A stretch of 64,000 nucleotides of DNA, taken from RUG11237 sp050874665. GTDB taxonomy: Bacteria > Bacillota > Clostridia > Lachnospirales > Lachnospiraceae. The stretch spans positions 99,188 through 163,187 of the forward strand of contig JBNMLC010000004.1 of NCBI GenBank assembly GCA_050874665.1, given 5' to 3'. Position numbers and translations under genes: made by a program. The first letter of the stretch is position 1, and each line of letters opens with the position of its first letter. Below are positions 27,184 through 35,675 of the stretch, one piece after another. The notes under the pieces were generated by a model that searched no databases, was not told the DNA's origin, and saw only the letters and a list, made by a program, of their open reading frames with translations.

Positions 27184-28524
27184 ATGAAAAAAAAAAGAGT
27201 GGTATTCATAGTTTGCATTGTAATAATGATCTTAAATGCTTGTAGTTTTGAAAATGAAAACTATCAATTTACCAATAGAAAGACTAATGATAATTTGTAT
27301 GAGAATATAAATATACAAGAATGCTCATTTTACGAAGATTTAAGTCCATTACCACAGGAAATACAAAATATTATATACAATAATGGTACTTTTTTTGATG
27401 TGGAGAATCAGAGGGAATATACAAAGAACTCGTATAAGATAAAGGAAGATGAAAAACTAAATAGGCAGTTACAGTGGCTAGAGTACATAGTGTTTGATTT
27501 TGATGATGATGGAGAAAAAGAGCTGGTTGTTATGCTATATTTAGGTGGCGGTGACCCATATATGAGAGTATTTGATAAACAAGAGGATATGGTATATGCC
27601 TATCCTTTTGTTTATCGTGGCTTTTTGCATGTTTATGAAGATGGTGGTATTTATGGTGCAAGTGCTGCTGATCAATTTATGATTTATAAAGTGAAGTTTA
27701 ATAAAAATAAACAGGAAGAAACTATTATACTGGATGCAACATCAGAAGAAACAGAGTCTGGACAATTTGCACAGGCTTGGTATGTGAAAGGACAAAAGGT
27801 CACCGAAGAAGAATTTTTGAAGTTTTGTGATGAGTATTTTGAAAAAAATAAAGATATTCCATGGAGTGACAGAGGTATAGACAGCCAGCTACTGCAAGTG
27901 GAACTTTCAAAAATTCCGGTTCAGAAAAAAAATAAGATTGTATATCAATTGGATTTAACAGGAGATGGAAAAGATGATGTTATAACTGTCAATATTTCAA
28001 AAATAAAAAGATTATGGAAAAGAAAAGCAGTAATTTCTGTGGAAGATTCCACGGGTGAAGAATTGTGGTGCGATGAAATGGAATTGTCGGATACATCCGG
28101 TAAGTTGTATTATCTTTGCAAAATGGATGGAAGGTATTGTCTTTTAAGATATATTACGAATTATACAAAAGGGGATGGAAAATATTCTTTTGAAGTATTT
28201 TATCCGAAAAAAACAGGTGAAGATGTTTTCAATTCTGAAGAAATAGAATTTAAGACATATGCTGAAAAAAAATATGTTAGAGATTTTTCGGCAACTAATA
28301 TGGATCACTTTAGAAATTGTATTAACGAATATTTAGCCAACGGAATTTTATTATTCAGTATTGATGGGGGAAAAGTAAAATATAGTACAGAAAATACTGT
28401 AATAACATATACGGAAAATTACAAAAAAATTATTCCAATTGATATACAAAACGAGGATCCATATGTTGAGAATCAATTGGATATATTGCAAGATAGAATT
28501 TTGGAGGAGATGAAACAGAAATAA
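27184..28524 (+). CDS. Lipoprotein with calcium-loop-like acidic motifs, copy 1
   Basis: This 446-residue protein of unknown function is a predicted lipoprotein: the signal peptide ends in ILNAC with Cys20. The mature part has two acidic segments resembling FG-GAP/VCBS or EF-hand-like loops: VFDFDDDGEKELVV and LDLTGDGKDDVITV. No enzyme motif was recognised. It is a clear paralogue of the next gene along its full length, sharing YIVFDFD, FDKQEDMVYAY, LHVY, KFNKNK, MELSDTSGKLYYLC and ITxYTKGDG. It lies 24 bp downstream of the lysozyme-like gene, so a shared operon and a related role at the cell wall are likely. An immunity role is a hypothesis only. Confidence 0.7.
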   Translation: MKKKRVVFIVCIVIMILNACSFENENYQFTNRKTNDNLYENINIQECSFYEDLSPLPQEIQNIIYNNGTFFDVENQREYTKNSYKIKEDEKLNRQLQWLEYIVFDFDDDGEKELVVMLYLGGGDPYMRVFDKQEDMVYAYPFVYRGFLHVYEDGGIYGASAADQFMIYKVKFNKNKQEETIILDATSEETESGQFAQAWYVKGQKVTEEEFLKFCDEYFEKNKDIPWSDRGIDSQLLQVELSKIPVQKKNKIVYQLDLTGDGKDDVITVNISKIKRLWKRKAVISVEDSTGEELWCDEMELSDTSGKLYYLCKMDGRYCLLRYITNYTKGDGKYSFEVFYPKKTGEDVFNSEEIEFKTYAEKKYVRDFSATNMDHFRNCINEYLANGILLFSIDGGKVKYSTENTVITYTENYKKIIPIDIQNEDPYVENQLDILQDRILEEMKQK

Positions 28525-28535
28525 GTATAGGAAAT

Positions 28536-29876
28536 ATGAAAAAAATAATACTGATAGTCTGCATCGCAATCATACTATTAAGTGGTTGTACTTCTCAAAA
28601 AGTACCAGGTCAAATGATGGAAAGTTCAGTAGAAGATTCGGAAAATACCATCAGCCCGGAAGAACCGGTGGATAAATATGCAGATTTGAATATACTGCCA
28701 CAGAAAATACAAGATATTATTTATAGCGATGGAAACTTTTTTGATGTGGAGAGTCAACAAAATTATACAAAAGAATCTCTCGAAATACAAGATTATGATA
28801 ATATTTCGAAAACCAAATGGGGAGAATATATCGTATTTGATTTTGATAATGATGGGGAACAGGAATTAGTTGTTAGATTAGAAAATAAGAATGGTGATTG
28901 TGTAAGCACAAAAATATTTGATAAACAAGAAGATATGGTATATGCTTATTCTTTTGTTTATCGTGCCTTTTTGCATGTATATAAGGATGGCACCATAGAT
29001 AGTTCAAGTGGTGCAGATGCTTTTGAATACTATAAGTTAAAATTTAATAAGAATAAAAAGGAAGAAACTATAATAGCTGAGTCTACGTCAGAAAAAACAG
29101 ATTCGGGGCAGTATATGACGGTTCGGTATGTAGAAGGAAAAAAAGTTACCGAAGAGGAACTTTATAGCTATATTAATGAAAAATATGCAAGAAATACTGA
29201 AATACTGTGGAGTCCGGCAGCGTTAGACAGTAAACTGTTACAGGAGAAGATTTCAAAACTCCCAGTTCAAGAAAAGGATAAAATTGTATATAACGTGGAT
29301 GTAACAGGAGATGGAATTGAGGATACAATTACCGTAGATATTTCTAACATAAAAAGCATATGGAAAAAAAGGGCGGTCATTTCAGTAAAAAACTCTGAAG
29401 GAGATAAAGTATGGTGTGATAAAATGGAATTGTCCGATACATCTGGAAAATTGTATTATCTTTGTAATATGAATGGAAGGTATTGTCTTATAAGATACAT
29501 TACGGATTATACGAAAGGTGATGGAAGATATTCTTTTGAAGCATTTTATTTAGGAAAAGAGGGAGAGAAGGTCATAGATTCCAGAAAAGTACAGTTTCAG
29601 ACCTATCCTTTGGGAAAATATGAAGTCAACTTTTCTGTACATGATATGTCTTACTTTGCATATGATTCTAATGAGTATTTTTTTAATGGAATTCTTTTAT
29701 TAGAAATGAAAGATGGAGAAGTAAGTTATAGCACAGAAAGGGCTCCGGTTACATATCAGGAAGAATACAAAGATATTATTTCTGATGATATATGGAAGGA
29801 AGACCTGTATTTAGGAGGTAGGCTTGCAATCATGAGAGATAAGATTTTTGAAGAAAGTAAAAATTATGAAAACTAA
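28536..29876 (+). CDS. Lipoprotein with calcium-loop-like acidic motifs, copy 2
   Basis: A tandem paralogue of the preceding gene, of exactly the same length (446 residues), starting 11 bp after it. The lipobox is LLSGC with Cys18. The acidic loops are kept (VFDFDNDGEQELVV and VDVTGDGIEDTITV), while the N-terminal linker after the Cys and the segment around residues 105-125 differ most. The ribosome site is weak (AGGAA), which suggests coupling to the upstream gene. The function is not recognised. The duplication after a cell-wall-hydrolase-like gene and the terminator right behind it define a three-gene unit. Confidence 0.7.
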   Translation: MKKIILIVCIAIILLSGCTSQKVPGQMMESSVEDSENTISPEEPVDKYADLNILPQKIQDIIYSDGNFFDVESQQNYTKESLEIQDYDNISKTKWGEYIVFDFDNDGEQELVVRLENKNGDCVSTKIFDKQEDMVYAYSFVYRAFLHVYKDGTIDSSSGADAFEYYKLKFNKNKKEETIIAESTSEKTDSGQYMTVRYVEGKKVTEEELYSYINEKYARNTEILWSPAALDSKLLQEKISKLPVQEKDKIVYNVDVTGDGIEDTITVDISNIKSIWKKRAVISVKNSEGDKVWCDKMELSDTSGKLYYLCNMNGRYCLIRYITDYTKGDGRYSFEAFYLGKEGEKVIDSRKVQFQTYPLGKYEVNFSVHDMSYFAYDSNEYFFNGILLLEMKDGEVSYSTERAPVTYQEEYKDIISDDIWKEDLYLGGRLAIMRDKIFEESKNYEN

Positions 29877-29904
29877 AATCAGGCGGTAGTTTTACCGCCT
29901 GATT
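29877..29904. terminator. Bidirectional terminator (lipoprotein operon / mnmM)
   Basis: A perfect 12-bp stem (AATCAGGCGGTA, 29877-29888, and its complement 29893-29904) with a GTTT loop. It begins at the stop codon of the rightward gene and overlaps the last codons of the leftward mnmM. Confidence 0.85.
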
Positions 29905-30455
29905 ATCATTACTGGAATTGGTGGATTGTTGGGACGATTATAGTAACTTGATAAAATCACCAGATACTTTTTGGAATCTAGCTGCTTTAAAAACTTAAGT
30001 AATGCGTCTCGTTCTTCAAACCCGGAATCTCCGCCACTGTAGATGCATAGGGACATCAGCCCTCCGTTTCGCAATAAGGATAATCCTTGCGTAATGGCCT
30101 CTATGCTGGTGGCTGCTTTTGTGGCAAGCTTGTGATCGCCGGAAGGCAAATATCCAAAATTAAAGACGATACAGTCAACTTGATTTTCCTCAATGTAGTT
30201 GTGCATATGTGCATGAGAATCTAAAATCAGAGAGGCAATGTGGATAACTCCATGATCTTTTAAAAGTTTTTCTGTATTTTCCAGGGCTTGTTTTTGAATA
30301 TCAAAAGCATAAACTTTACCTTGTGTTCCAACAAGTTCGCAAAGCTTCAGGGTATCATTTCCGTTTCCCATAGTAGCGTCAATGCAAATATCACCGGGGT
30401 TTACATGACATTCAAGAAAATGATGTACAAATTCAGTAATTTGATAAGATTTCAT
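29892..30455 (-). CDS. mnmM: tRNA wobble-uridine methyltransferase MnmM (YtqB family)
   Basis: A SAM-dependent methyltransferase of the YtqB family, in which B. subtilis MnmM completes mnm5(s2)U at tRNA position 34 after MnmE/MnmG. The SAM motif is DATMGNGNDTLKL, followed by the acidic strand AFDIQ; further family features are VFNFGYLPSGDH and the C-terminal YYNRPNNPPIPVMII. The start at 30455 (MKSYQITEF) has GAGGAG about seven bases before it, inside the end of lepB, which stops four bases upstream. An ATG nine codons earlier lacks this. MnmE and MnmG are encoded at 6.7-10 kb, so the whole U34 pathway is in this window. Confidence 0.88.
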   Translation of the reverse strand: MKSYQITEFVHHFLECHVNPGDICIDATMGNGNDTLKLCELVGTQGKVYAFDIQKQALENTEKLLKDHGVIHIASLILDSHAHMHNYIEENQVDCIVFNFGYLPSGDHKLATKAATSIEAITQGLSLLRNGGLMSLCIYSGGDSGFEERDALLKFLKQLDSKKYLVILSSYYNRPNNPPIPVMIIRR

Positions 30456-30459
30456 AGGG

Positions 30460-31002
30460 CTACTCCTCACATAAATTTTCAAGATGAGGATAATATTTTA
30501 TGACCGCTTTTCCAACAATTTTTTCTTTTGCTACAAATTTATTCTGCCAGAAACGGGAATCAAGAGAATCATTACGATTGTCTCCCATAACAAAATAGCA
30601 ATCTTTAGGAACTTCGTAAGGACCAAAGTCAACGTAAGATTTATCTTTAATATAAGCTTCTTCTAAAAGTTCTCCGTTAATGTAAATATCACCATCTTTT
30701 CCCTCAATGGTTTCGCCCGGAAGCCCAATGACTCTTTTCAAAAAATTCTGGCTTTCATCATCCGGGTACAAGAAAGAGATAATATCACCTCTTTGAGGTT
30801 GGGAGGAAACATAGGCAAGTCGGTTAATAAAAATTCTGTCTTTCGGTTCAATGGTTGATTCCATTGAGCCGGTTGGAACAAGTGCGTTTGCAATGACATA
30901 GTGATTCAGACAAAAAGAAATTGCAACAGCAGTTAAAATTATTTTCGTGTAACTAAAAATTTCTTTCTTTATCGTCTGAGTAGAGATTTTTTTTTCTTTC
31001 AT
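30460..31002 (-). CDS. lepB: Signal peptidase I
   Basis: Type I signal peptidase that removes signal peptides from exported proteins at the outer membrane face. The 180-residue form has one N-terminal membrane helix (about 20-39), the catalytic Ser46 in PTGSMESTI, the general base Lys89 in NFLKRVIGLPGE, and the later box GDNRNDSLDSR. It is of the Gram-positive SipS type. It is read toward mnmM, which it nearly touches. Possible substrates in the window include the secreted repeat protein at 34472 and the alkaline phosphatase at 40090. Confidence 0.96.
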   Translation of the reverse strand: MKEKKISTQTIKKEIFSYTKIILTAVAISFCLNHYVIANALVPTGSMESTIEPKDRIFINRLAYVSSQPQRGDIISFLYPDDESQNFLKRVIGLPGETIEGKDGDIYINGELLEEAYIKDKSYVDFGPYEVPKDCYFVMGDNRNDSLDSRFWQNKFVAKEKIVGKAVIKYYPHLENLCEE

Positions 31003-31213
31003 AAAATTGATAGCTCCTTTCTTAGTAAGATTAGTGTGTTTTGCTCCTGTAATCTTAGTAATCCAATTCTCCTGAAAATATGTTATTATAGAAAAATAAA
31101 TGATTCAACCCAATTAAGAGCTTTTTAAGAAAATTAAAAAATAATTAAATAAATTAAAATACAAAAAAAGCCCCAACCCAGCAGTTTCATCTGCCAAACT
31201 GGAACCTTTAAAA

Positions 31214-31286
31214 TGCGCGATCAGGGGTTCGAACCCTGGACACCCTGATTAAGAGTCAGGTGCTCTACCAACTGAGCTAATCGCGC
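31214..31286 (-). tRNA. tRNA-Lys (CTT anticodon)
   Basis: Read on the minus strand, the 7-bp acceptor stem GCGCGAT/ATCGCGC, D arm (TAGCTCAGTTGGTAGAGC), anticodon stem-loop CTGACTCTTAATCAG with anticodon CTT, and T arm CAGGGTTCGAACCCCTG form a complete cloverleaf. The discriminator base is A and CCA is not encoded. Just downstream on the minus strand a GC-rich stretch runs into seven Ts (about 31163-31200), perhaps a terminator, though I could not draw a clean stem. The rest of the 31003-31469 gap holds promoters I did not resolve. Confidence 0.97.
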
Positions 31287-31469
31287 TAAGTGTATTTGCT
31301 TCATCAGCACAAAGAGTATTATATATGAATAAAATAAAAAAAGCAAGTACTTTTTAAAAAAAATTTAAAATTCTAGTAAAAATAATAAAGGTATCATAAA
31401 TTGTGATATAATATTTAATGAGTAGTAAAAATATAGAAACTTATTTCAACAAATTTGTGAGGGAAGAAA

Positions 31470-32399
31470 ATGAAAAAAACCAACCGACATGCATACTTAA
31501 TCATTGCTTTTAATAATTGGCCGATTTTAGAAAAGTTAATTCGGCTGTTAGACCATGAACGAAATGATATTTATATTCATATAAATAGTGCAATTACAGA
31601 TTTCGATTTTGAATATTTTCAGGGACTGACAACAAAGTCAAAGATATATTATACAGAACGATTTCATACCGAATGGGGAACACCAAGACTTATGGTAGCA
31701 CAGATGTATTTTCTTCAAATGGCTCATGGCATAGAAAATTATCAGTATTATCATGTATTGTCTGGGGCATGTATGCCATTGAAGACTCAGGAGGAAATTC
31801 ATAAATTCTTTGATGAAAATGATGGAAAAGAGTTTGTACATTTTACATGTCCGCCACCAATTGAAAAAAGAATATATGACAGGTATGCTTATGATCACAG
31901 ATTTCATAAACATATTAGAGAGAATAGCATTATAAAGAGAATGTTGTTTGGTGTTATTATGGAAAATATTTATGTTGGCATACAGAAACTTTTTAACGTG
32001 GACAGGCAGAAAAATAATCCATACGAATTATGCTTTGGTTCTTCCTGGTTTAGTATTACTGACGAATTTGCTTTTCATATTTTAGAGCACTGGGATTATC
32101 TGCTGAACTCGTTTAAGCATACATTTGCACCAGATGAAACTTATATACAAACGCTTGCGTATAATTCGAAATTTAAAGAAAGATTATATTATGATAAAAT
32201 GGATGACAATTATATAGCGTGTATGCGTTATATTGACTGGAAGCGGGGAAATCCATATAGTTTCACTATTAATGATTATGATGAATTAATGAATTGCGGT
32301 TGCCTGTTTGCCAGAAAATTTGATTTAAAAACCGAAGAGCAAAGGAAGATAGTAGACAAGCTTTATGAAGAAATAATGGAGAAACAGAACTGTCAATAA
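31470..32399 (+). CDS. GT14-family (core-2/I-branching type) glycosyltransferase
   Basis: This 309-residue protein resembles bacterial members of the beta-1,6-N-acetylglucosaminyltransferase family (GT14). Typical features are the N-terminal AYLIIAFNNWPILEKLIRLL, the IYIHIN strand end, YYHVLSGACMPLKT (the family's LSGxDxPL-like segment, here with Cys), the GSSWFSIT motif and TFAPDETYIQTL with the conserved PDE. No membrane segment is apparent, so it acts in the cytoplasm, probably on a lipid- or nucleotide-linked glycan for the cell surface. It stands alone between a tRNA and a terminator; acceptor and donor are unknown. Confidence 0.88.
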   Translation: MKKTNRHAYLIIAFNNWPILEKLIRLLDHERNDIYIHINSAITDFDFEYFQGLTTKSKIYYTERFHTEWGTPRLMVAQMYFLQMAHGIENYQYYHVLSGACMPLKTQEEIHKFFDENDGKEFVHFTCPPPIEKRIYDRYAYDHRFHKHIRENSIIKRMLFGVIMENIYVGIQKLFNVDRQKNNPYELCFGSSWFSITDEFAFHILEHWDYLLNSFKHTFAPDETYIQTLAYNSKFKERLYYDKMDDNYIACMRYIDWKRGNPYSFTINDYDELMNCGCLFARKFDLKTEEQRKIVDKLYEEIMEKQNCQ

Positions 32400-32407
32400 A
32401 AATAGAT

Positions 32408-32445
32408 ATGACTACCTGTAAAAGTGGGTAGTCATAATTTTTTTT
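32408..32445 (+). terminator. Terminator after the GT14 gene
   Basis: A 9-bp perfect stem (ATGACTACC, 32408-32416, and GGTAGTCAT, 32427-32435) is followed by AATTTTTTTTT. Confidence 0.92.
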
Positions 32446-32518
32446 AAAATAATGCAATAAAAAAGCAATGTAAAACATTATATAAATGTAAAAGCTTTCC
32501 ACAAAAGGAGGGGGTGCC

Positions 32519-33106
32519 ATGTATTCATTGCCGGCAAATGAAGACACGGAGAAAAAAATCATACTCACAGAAGAAACATTTATAAAGATATCCCAAGGGG
32601 ATAATCAAGCGTTTGCTGACCTTTATACCAATACATATCAGGCGGTATATGGCTTCTTACTCTCAATTTTAAATAATAGGGAAGAGGCAGAAGACGTTTT
32701 ACAGGAAACATATATAAAAATCAGGGAGAATGCTTCCAGATACAAGCATAGAGCGAAACCTATGGCATGGATTTTGACTATTGCAAAAAATTTGGCATAT
32801 ATGAAGTTAAGAAAAAGAAAGAGAGTATCTATGCTATCCATAGAAGATGCAGAAAATGTAATGGGTTTTTCTGACGTAACAAATGCAGAAGAACGTATGG
32901 TATTAGAAAAAGCATTTCGGGTTTTAAATATGGAGGAGCGTCAAATTGTTATATTGCATGCAGTCAGTGGACTGAAACACAAGGAAATCAGTAAAATAGT
33001 AAAAAAACCGCTTTCCACCGTGTTATCAAAATATAATAGGGCAATAAAAAAATTAGAAAAAGCAGTAGGAGAGGATGAAATATATGACGGAAAAAGACAT
33101 AAATAA
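32519..33106 (+). CDS. ECF-type RNA polymerase sigma factor
   Basis: A 195-residue sigma factor of the extracytoplasmic-function group with only regions 2 and 4. Region 2 (about 26-98) shows QAFADLYTNTYQAVYGFLLS, EEAEDVLQETYIKI and the AWILTIAKNLAYMKLRKRKR DNA-contact helix. Region 4 (about 125-185) ends with the helix-turn-helix GLKHKEISKIVKKPLSTVLS. AGGAGGGGG precedes the start. Its end overlaps the anti-sigma gene, the classic sign of a sigma/anti-sigma pair. A direct repeat ATGTAAAA (32468-32475 and 32486-32493) lies upstream and might belong to an autoregulated promoter, but this is only a guess. Confidence 0.92.
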   Translation: MYSLPANEDTEKKIILTEETFIKISQGDNQAFADLYTNTYQAVYGFLLSILNNREEAEDVLQETYIKIRENASRYKHRAKPMAWILTIAKNLAYMKLRKRKRVSMLSIEDAENVMGFSDVTNAEERMVLEKAFRVLNMEERQIVILHAVSGLKHKEISKIVKKPLSTVLSKYNRAIKKLEKAVGEDEIYDGKRHK

Positions 33107-34448
33107 ATGTTTGAAAAGCTCAATATCTGAAATTGCTCCTGATTGCTTTGATGCCATTATGAAAAAAACAGCAAGCAGGGAAGATATTCAGAATCCTGAA
33201 AAAAAAGTGAAGAAAAATACACGAAACTATTTAGTATCTATTGCAGCTTGTTTTGTATTATTTGCAGGTGCTTATGGATTTTATCAACATGATTTACATC
33301 AGATTACTACGGTAATTGAACTGGATGTAAATCCGAGCATTGAATTTTATGCAGACAAAGCGGACAGAGTAATCAAGGTAAAGGCTTTAAATGATGATGC
33401 AGAAAAAGTAATAGAAAAGGTATCATTAGAAAAGGAAAACATTCAAAAAGCAACTCTGAAAATTATGGATGAATTGGTGGAGGAAGAGTATATATCCAAA
33501 GAAAAATCTACCATTTTAATTTCTGTAGAAAATGAATGCAACGATAAAACAGAGCAAATAAAAGAAAGCTTGTCAAGAGAAATAGTAAGGTATTTAGAAA
33601 AAGATGATATAAAGGTAAATGTAATAAGACAAACCATGACAGAGGACGATATTACAGAAAGCATAGCAAAAGAATATGGTATTTCTAAAGGTAAAGCGTT
33701 ATTAGTAAAAACAGTATTGGAGGAAAATGACAATTTAAAAGAAGAAGAGTTGGCAAAGATGACAGTGGATGAAATTGCGAGGCAGGTGGAGTGGGAATCT
33801 GTGAATAATAAAGATAATTTCAGTCAAGAAAAAAATAAGAGTAACGAAAAGAAAAAAACAATTACAGAAACCGCATCTCAGAAAAAAGAAAATAATGGCG
33901 AGAAAAAAAACCACAAAAATTCCTTAAATGAAAAACAATTAAAATCAACAGAAAAATTAAAGAGTGGAGAAAAGGTAAAGCCAACCAAAGAACCACAAAA
34001 TGAGGAAAAGGCAAAGCCGACCAAACTACCACAAGTCAAAGAGAAAGCGAAACCAACCAAAGAGCCACAAAATGAGGAAAAGGCAAAGCCGACCAAACTA
34101 CCACAAGTGGAAGAGAAAGCAAAACCAACCAAAGAACCAAATCATGAGGAGAAGGCAAAATCAACCAAAGAACCAAATCATGAGGAAAAGGCAAAGCCGA
34201 CCAAACTACCACAAGTGGAAGAAAAAGCAAAACCAACCAAAGAACCAAATCATGAGGAAAAGGCAAAGCCAACCAAAGAGCCAAATCATGAGCAAAAAGC
34301 AAAACCAACAAAATTACCAGAAGAGTATGAAAATATAAAACAAACTCCTTATCCTGAAGGTGATGAAAGAAAGCCACCAGAAAATGAAGGCTCAGAGGAT
34401 AATCAGGAACATAATCAGCATAATTCTGAAAGAAAAAGAAAAAAATAA
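33084..34448 (+). CDS. RsgI-like transmembrane anti-sigma factor with repeat-rich outer region
   Basis: The 454-residue protein is predicted to hold the ECF sigma factor at the membrane. Residues 1-47 are cytoplasmic and highly charged, 48-66 form the single membrane helix, and the outer part starts with a domain like that of RsgI: TVIELDVNPSIEFYAD, where N83-P84 matches the Asn-Pro bond at which RsgI-family proteins are known to self-cleave. From about residue 245 the protein is Lys/Glu/Asn-rich low complexity, with ten 12-residue units of the type KPTKEPNHEEKA (298-413), then a charged tail. The N-terminal part does not resemble the RsgI_N domain that binds SigI. The start at 33084 is chosen over 33075 because GAGG is spaced nine bases from it. 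Confidence 0.85.
   Translation: MTEKDINKCLKSSISEIAPDCFDAIMKKTASREDIQNPEKKVKKNTRNYLVSIAACFVLFAGAYGFYQHDLHQITTVIELDVNPSIEFYADKADRVIKVKALNDDAEKVIEKVSLEKENIQKATLKIMDELVEEEYISKEKSTILISVENECNDKTEQIKESLSREIVRYLEKDDIKVNVIRQTMTEDDITESIAKEYGISKGKALLVKTVLEENDNLKEEELAKMTVDEIARQVEWESVNNKDNFSQEKNKSNEKKKTITETASQKKENNGEKKNHKNSLNEKQLKSTEKLKSGEKVKPTKEPQNEEKAKPTKLPQVKEKAKPTKEPQNEEKAKPTKLPQVEEKAKPTKEPNHEEKAKSTKEPNHEEKAKPTKLPQVEEKAKPTKEPNHEEKAKPTKEPNHEQKAKPTKLPEEYENIKQTPYPEGDERKPPENEGSEDNQEHNQHNSERKRKK
33978..34320 (+). repeat. 36-bp in-frame tandem repeat (KPT units) in the anti-sigma gene
   Basis: Ten consecutive 12-residue units start KPTK or KSTK and alternate between EPQNEEKA/EPNHEEKA and LPQVEEKA variants, so a 72-bp higher-order period is partly visible. 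All indels are in frame, implying selection for an open, extended outer stalk. The reverse and shifted frames also stay open over this repeat but are artefacts of its composition. Confidence 0.92.
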
Positions 34449-34471
34449 AAAATAGAAAGGAAGTAAAAATC

Positions 34472-35236
34472 ATGAAAATAAGAAATAAAATTGTAGCAGG
34501 AATGTTAGTATTATGTGTTGCAACTTCGGGAGTTCCAACATCAATAGTCGCACAGGCAGAACAAAATGAAATAGTGGAAAATGCAAAAGTAAAGCCAACT
34601 AGAATACCAAGACCAGAGCAGCCGAATAGAGTGATAACAGCAGAAGTACCGGTAAAACCTACAAAGACACCAGGAAACGAGGAACAGGTAAAACCTACAA
34701 AGGCACCAAAGCCAGAGCACCCGGATAGAGTGGTAACAGCAGAAGTACCGGTAAAACCTACAAGAACACCGGGAAACGAGGATCAGGTAAGACCTACAAA
34801 AACACCAGGGAAAGAGGATCAGGTAAAACCTACAAAAACACCGGAAAACGAGGATCAGGTAAAACCTACAGAAACACCAAACAAAGAAGATCAGATTACA
34901 AATAAAGATGATAACAAAAAAGAAAATGTAAAAAAAGCAACAAAAAAGTCTCTCAAAAAAGCAACAATTTCAAGTGTAAAAGGACAGAAGAAAAAGATAA
35001 CAATTAAATGGAAAAAGGTTAGTGGTGTACATGGATATGAAATTTATAGAGCGACTTCTAAAAATGGAAAATTCAAAAAAGTAAAGACAATAAAAAATGC
35101 ATCAAAAACAACTTATGTAAATAATAAACTGAAAAAAGGTAAAAAATATTATTATAAAATTCGTACTTATAAAAATGTAAACGGTATGAAAGTTTATGGA
35201 GAATATTCTAGCAGTAAGAATGCAAAAGTAAAATAA
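34472..35236 (+). CDS. Secreted KPT-repeat protein with fibronectin-III-like domain
   Basis: A 254-residue exported protein, 23 bp downstream of the anti-sigma gene. It has a signal peptide (about 1-29, ending AQA), then a low-complexity region built from VKPTKTPGNEDQ-type units interspersed with two copies of a longer RVxTAEVPVKPT segment, and a C-terminal fibronectin-III-like domain (about 165-254) with ITIKWKKVSGVHGYEIYRA and YYYKIRTYKN. The repeat core KPTKxP is the same as in the outer stalk of the neighbouring anti-sigma factor, and the C-terminal domain resembles the last domain of the alkaline phosphatase at 40090-43635. No sortase motif or membrane anchor is visible. It may be a cell-wall-associated protein of the sigma factor's regulon. 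Confidence 0.78.
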   Translation: MKIRNKIVAGMLVLCVATSGVPTSIVAQAEQNEIVENAKVKPTRIPRPEQPNRVITAEVPVKPTKTPGNEEQVKPTKAPKPEHPDRVVTAEVPVKPTRTPGNEDQVRPTKTPGKEDQVKPTKTPENEDQVKPTETPNKEDQITNKDDNKKENVKKATKKSLKKATISSVKGQKKKITIKWKKVSGVHGYEIYRATSKNGKFKKVKTIKNASKTTYVNNKLKKGKKYYYKIRTYKNVNGMKVYGEYSSSKNAKVK

Positions 35237-35263
35237 TGGATAATAATTTTCAACATTAGGTAC

Positions 35264-35292
35264 TTGAAAAAATCCATAGATAGGTATATAAT
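35264..35292 (+). promoter_or_regulatory. Promoter of the riboflavin operon
   Basis: TTGAAA (35264-35269) and TATAAT (35287-35292) are spaced by 17 bases, placing the transcript start just before the FMN riboswitch. Confidence 0.82.
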
Positions 35293-35300
35293 TAGCAATA

Positions 35301-35408
35301 ACTTCAGGGCAGGGTGTAAGTCCCTACCGGCGGTAAAGCCCGCGAGCAGTAATGTGCAGATTTGGTGTAATTCCAAAGCCGACAGTTAAAGTCTGGATGA
35401 AAGAAGGT
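35301..35408 (+). ncRNA. FMN riboswitch (RFN element)
   Basis: The conserved RFN core is clear: an AGGGCAGGGTG entry, the block CCCTACCGGCGGTAAAGCCC (35322-35341) leading into CGCGAGC, then AAGCCGACAGTTAAAGTCTG (35376-35395) followed by GATGAAAGAAGG. It binds flavin mononucleotide and controls the downstream rib genes. The outermost stem joins the 5' ACTTC-side with the 3' GAAGG-side. A strong terminator about 110 bases further on (35517-35547) gives a transcription-attenuation mechanism. Confidence 0.96.
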
Positions 35409-35516
35409 AACAAATAACAGATTGCTTATAATGCATTTACTTGTTGTTCCGGAGAAAAGAACGAAGACAGCAGGTAAAATGTAAAGGTAAGGAAGATGTA
35501 AAAGTATAAAAAATTT

Positions 35517-35547
35517 GCTCTGAGTGTAATGCTTGGAGCTTTTTTTA
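35517..35547 (+). terminator. Riboswitch-controlled attenuator of the rib operon
   Basis: Nine paired bases, some G-U (GCTCTGAGT, 35517-35525, with GCTTGGAGC, 35531-35539), are followed by eight Ts. It lies between the FMN aptamer and ribD, so FMN binding should favour it. Confidence 0.85.
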
Positions 35548-35675
35548 TTATATATCATATAGAAAAAATGCTCTGCAAGGCTGTATACAGATTCAAATAA
35601 GAAATATGTCAGCAAAGTTTACAAAAACTTAGCAACAAGACTCGCAAACGAGCCTTGAAAAAGGGGAATTTTGAT

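Noticed and set aside
33878..34473. Open frames in other frames and on the minus strand across the KPT repeats
   Set aside because: They stay open only because of the repeated 36-bp unit. The translations are monotonous and the sense frame has a clear overlapping sigma/anti-sigma arrangement.
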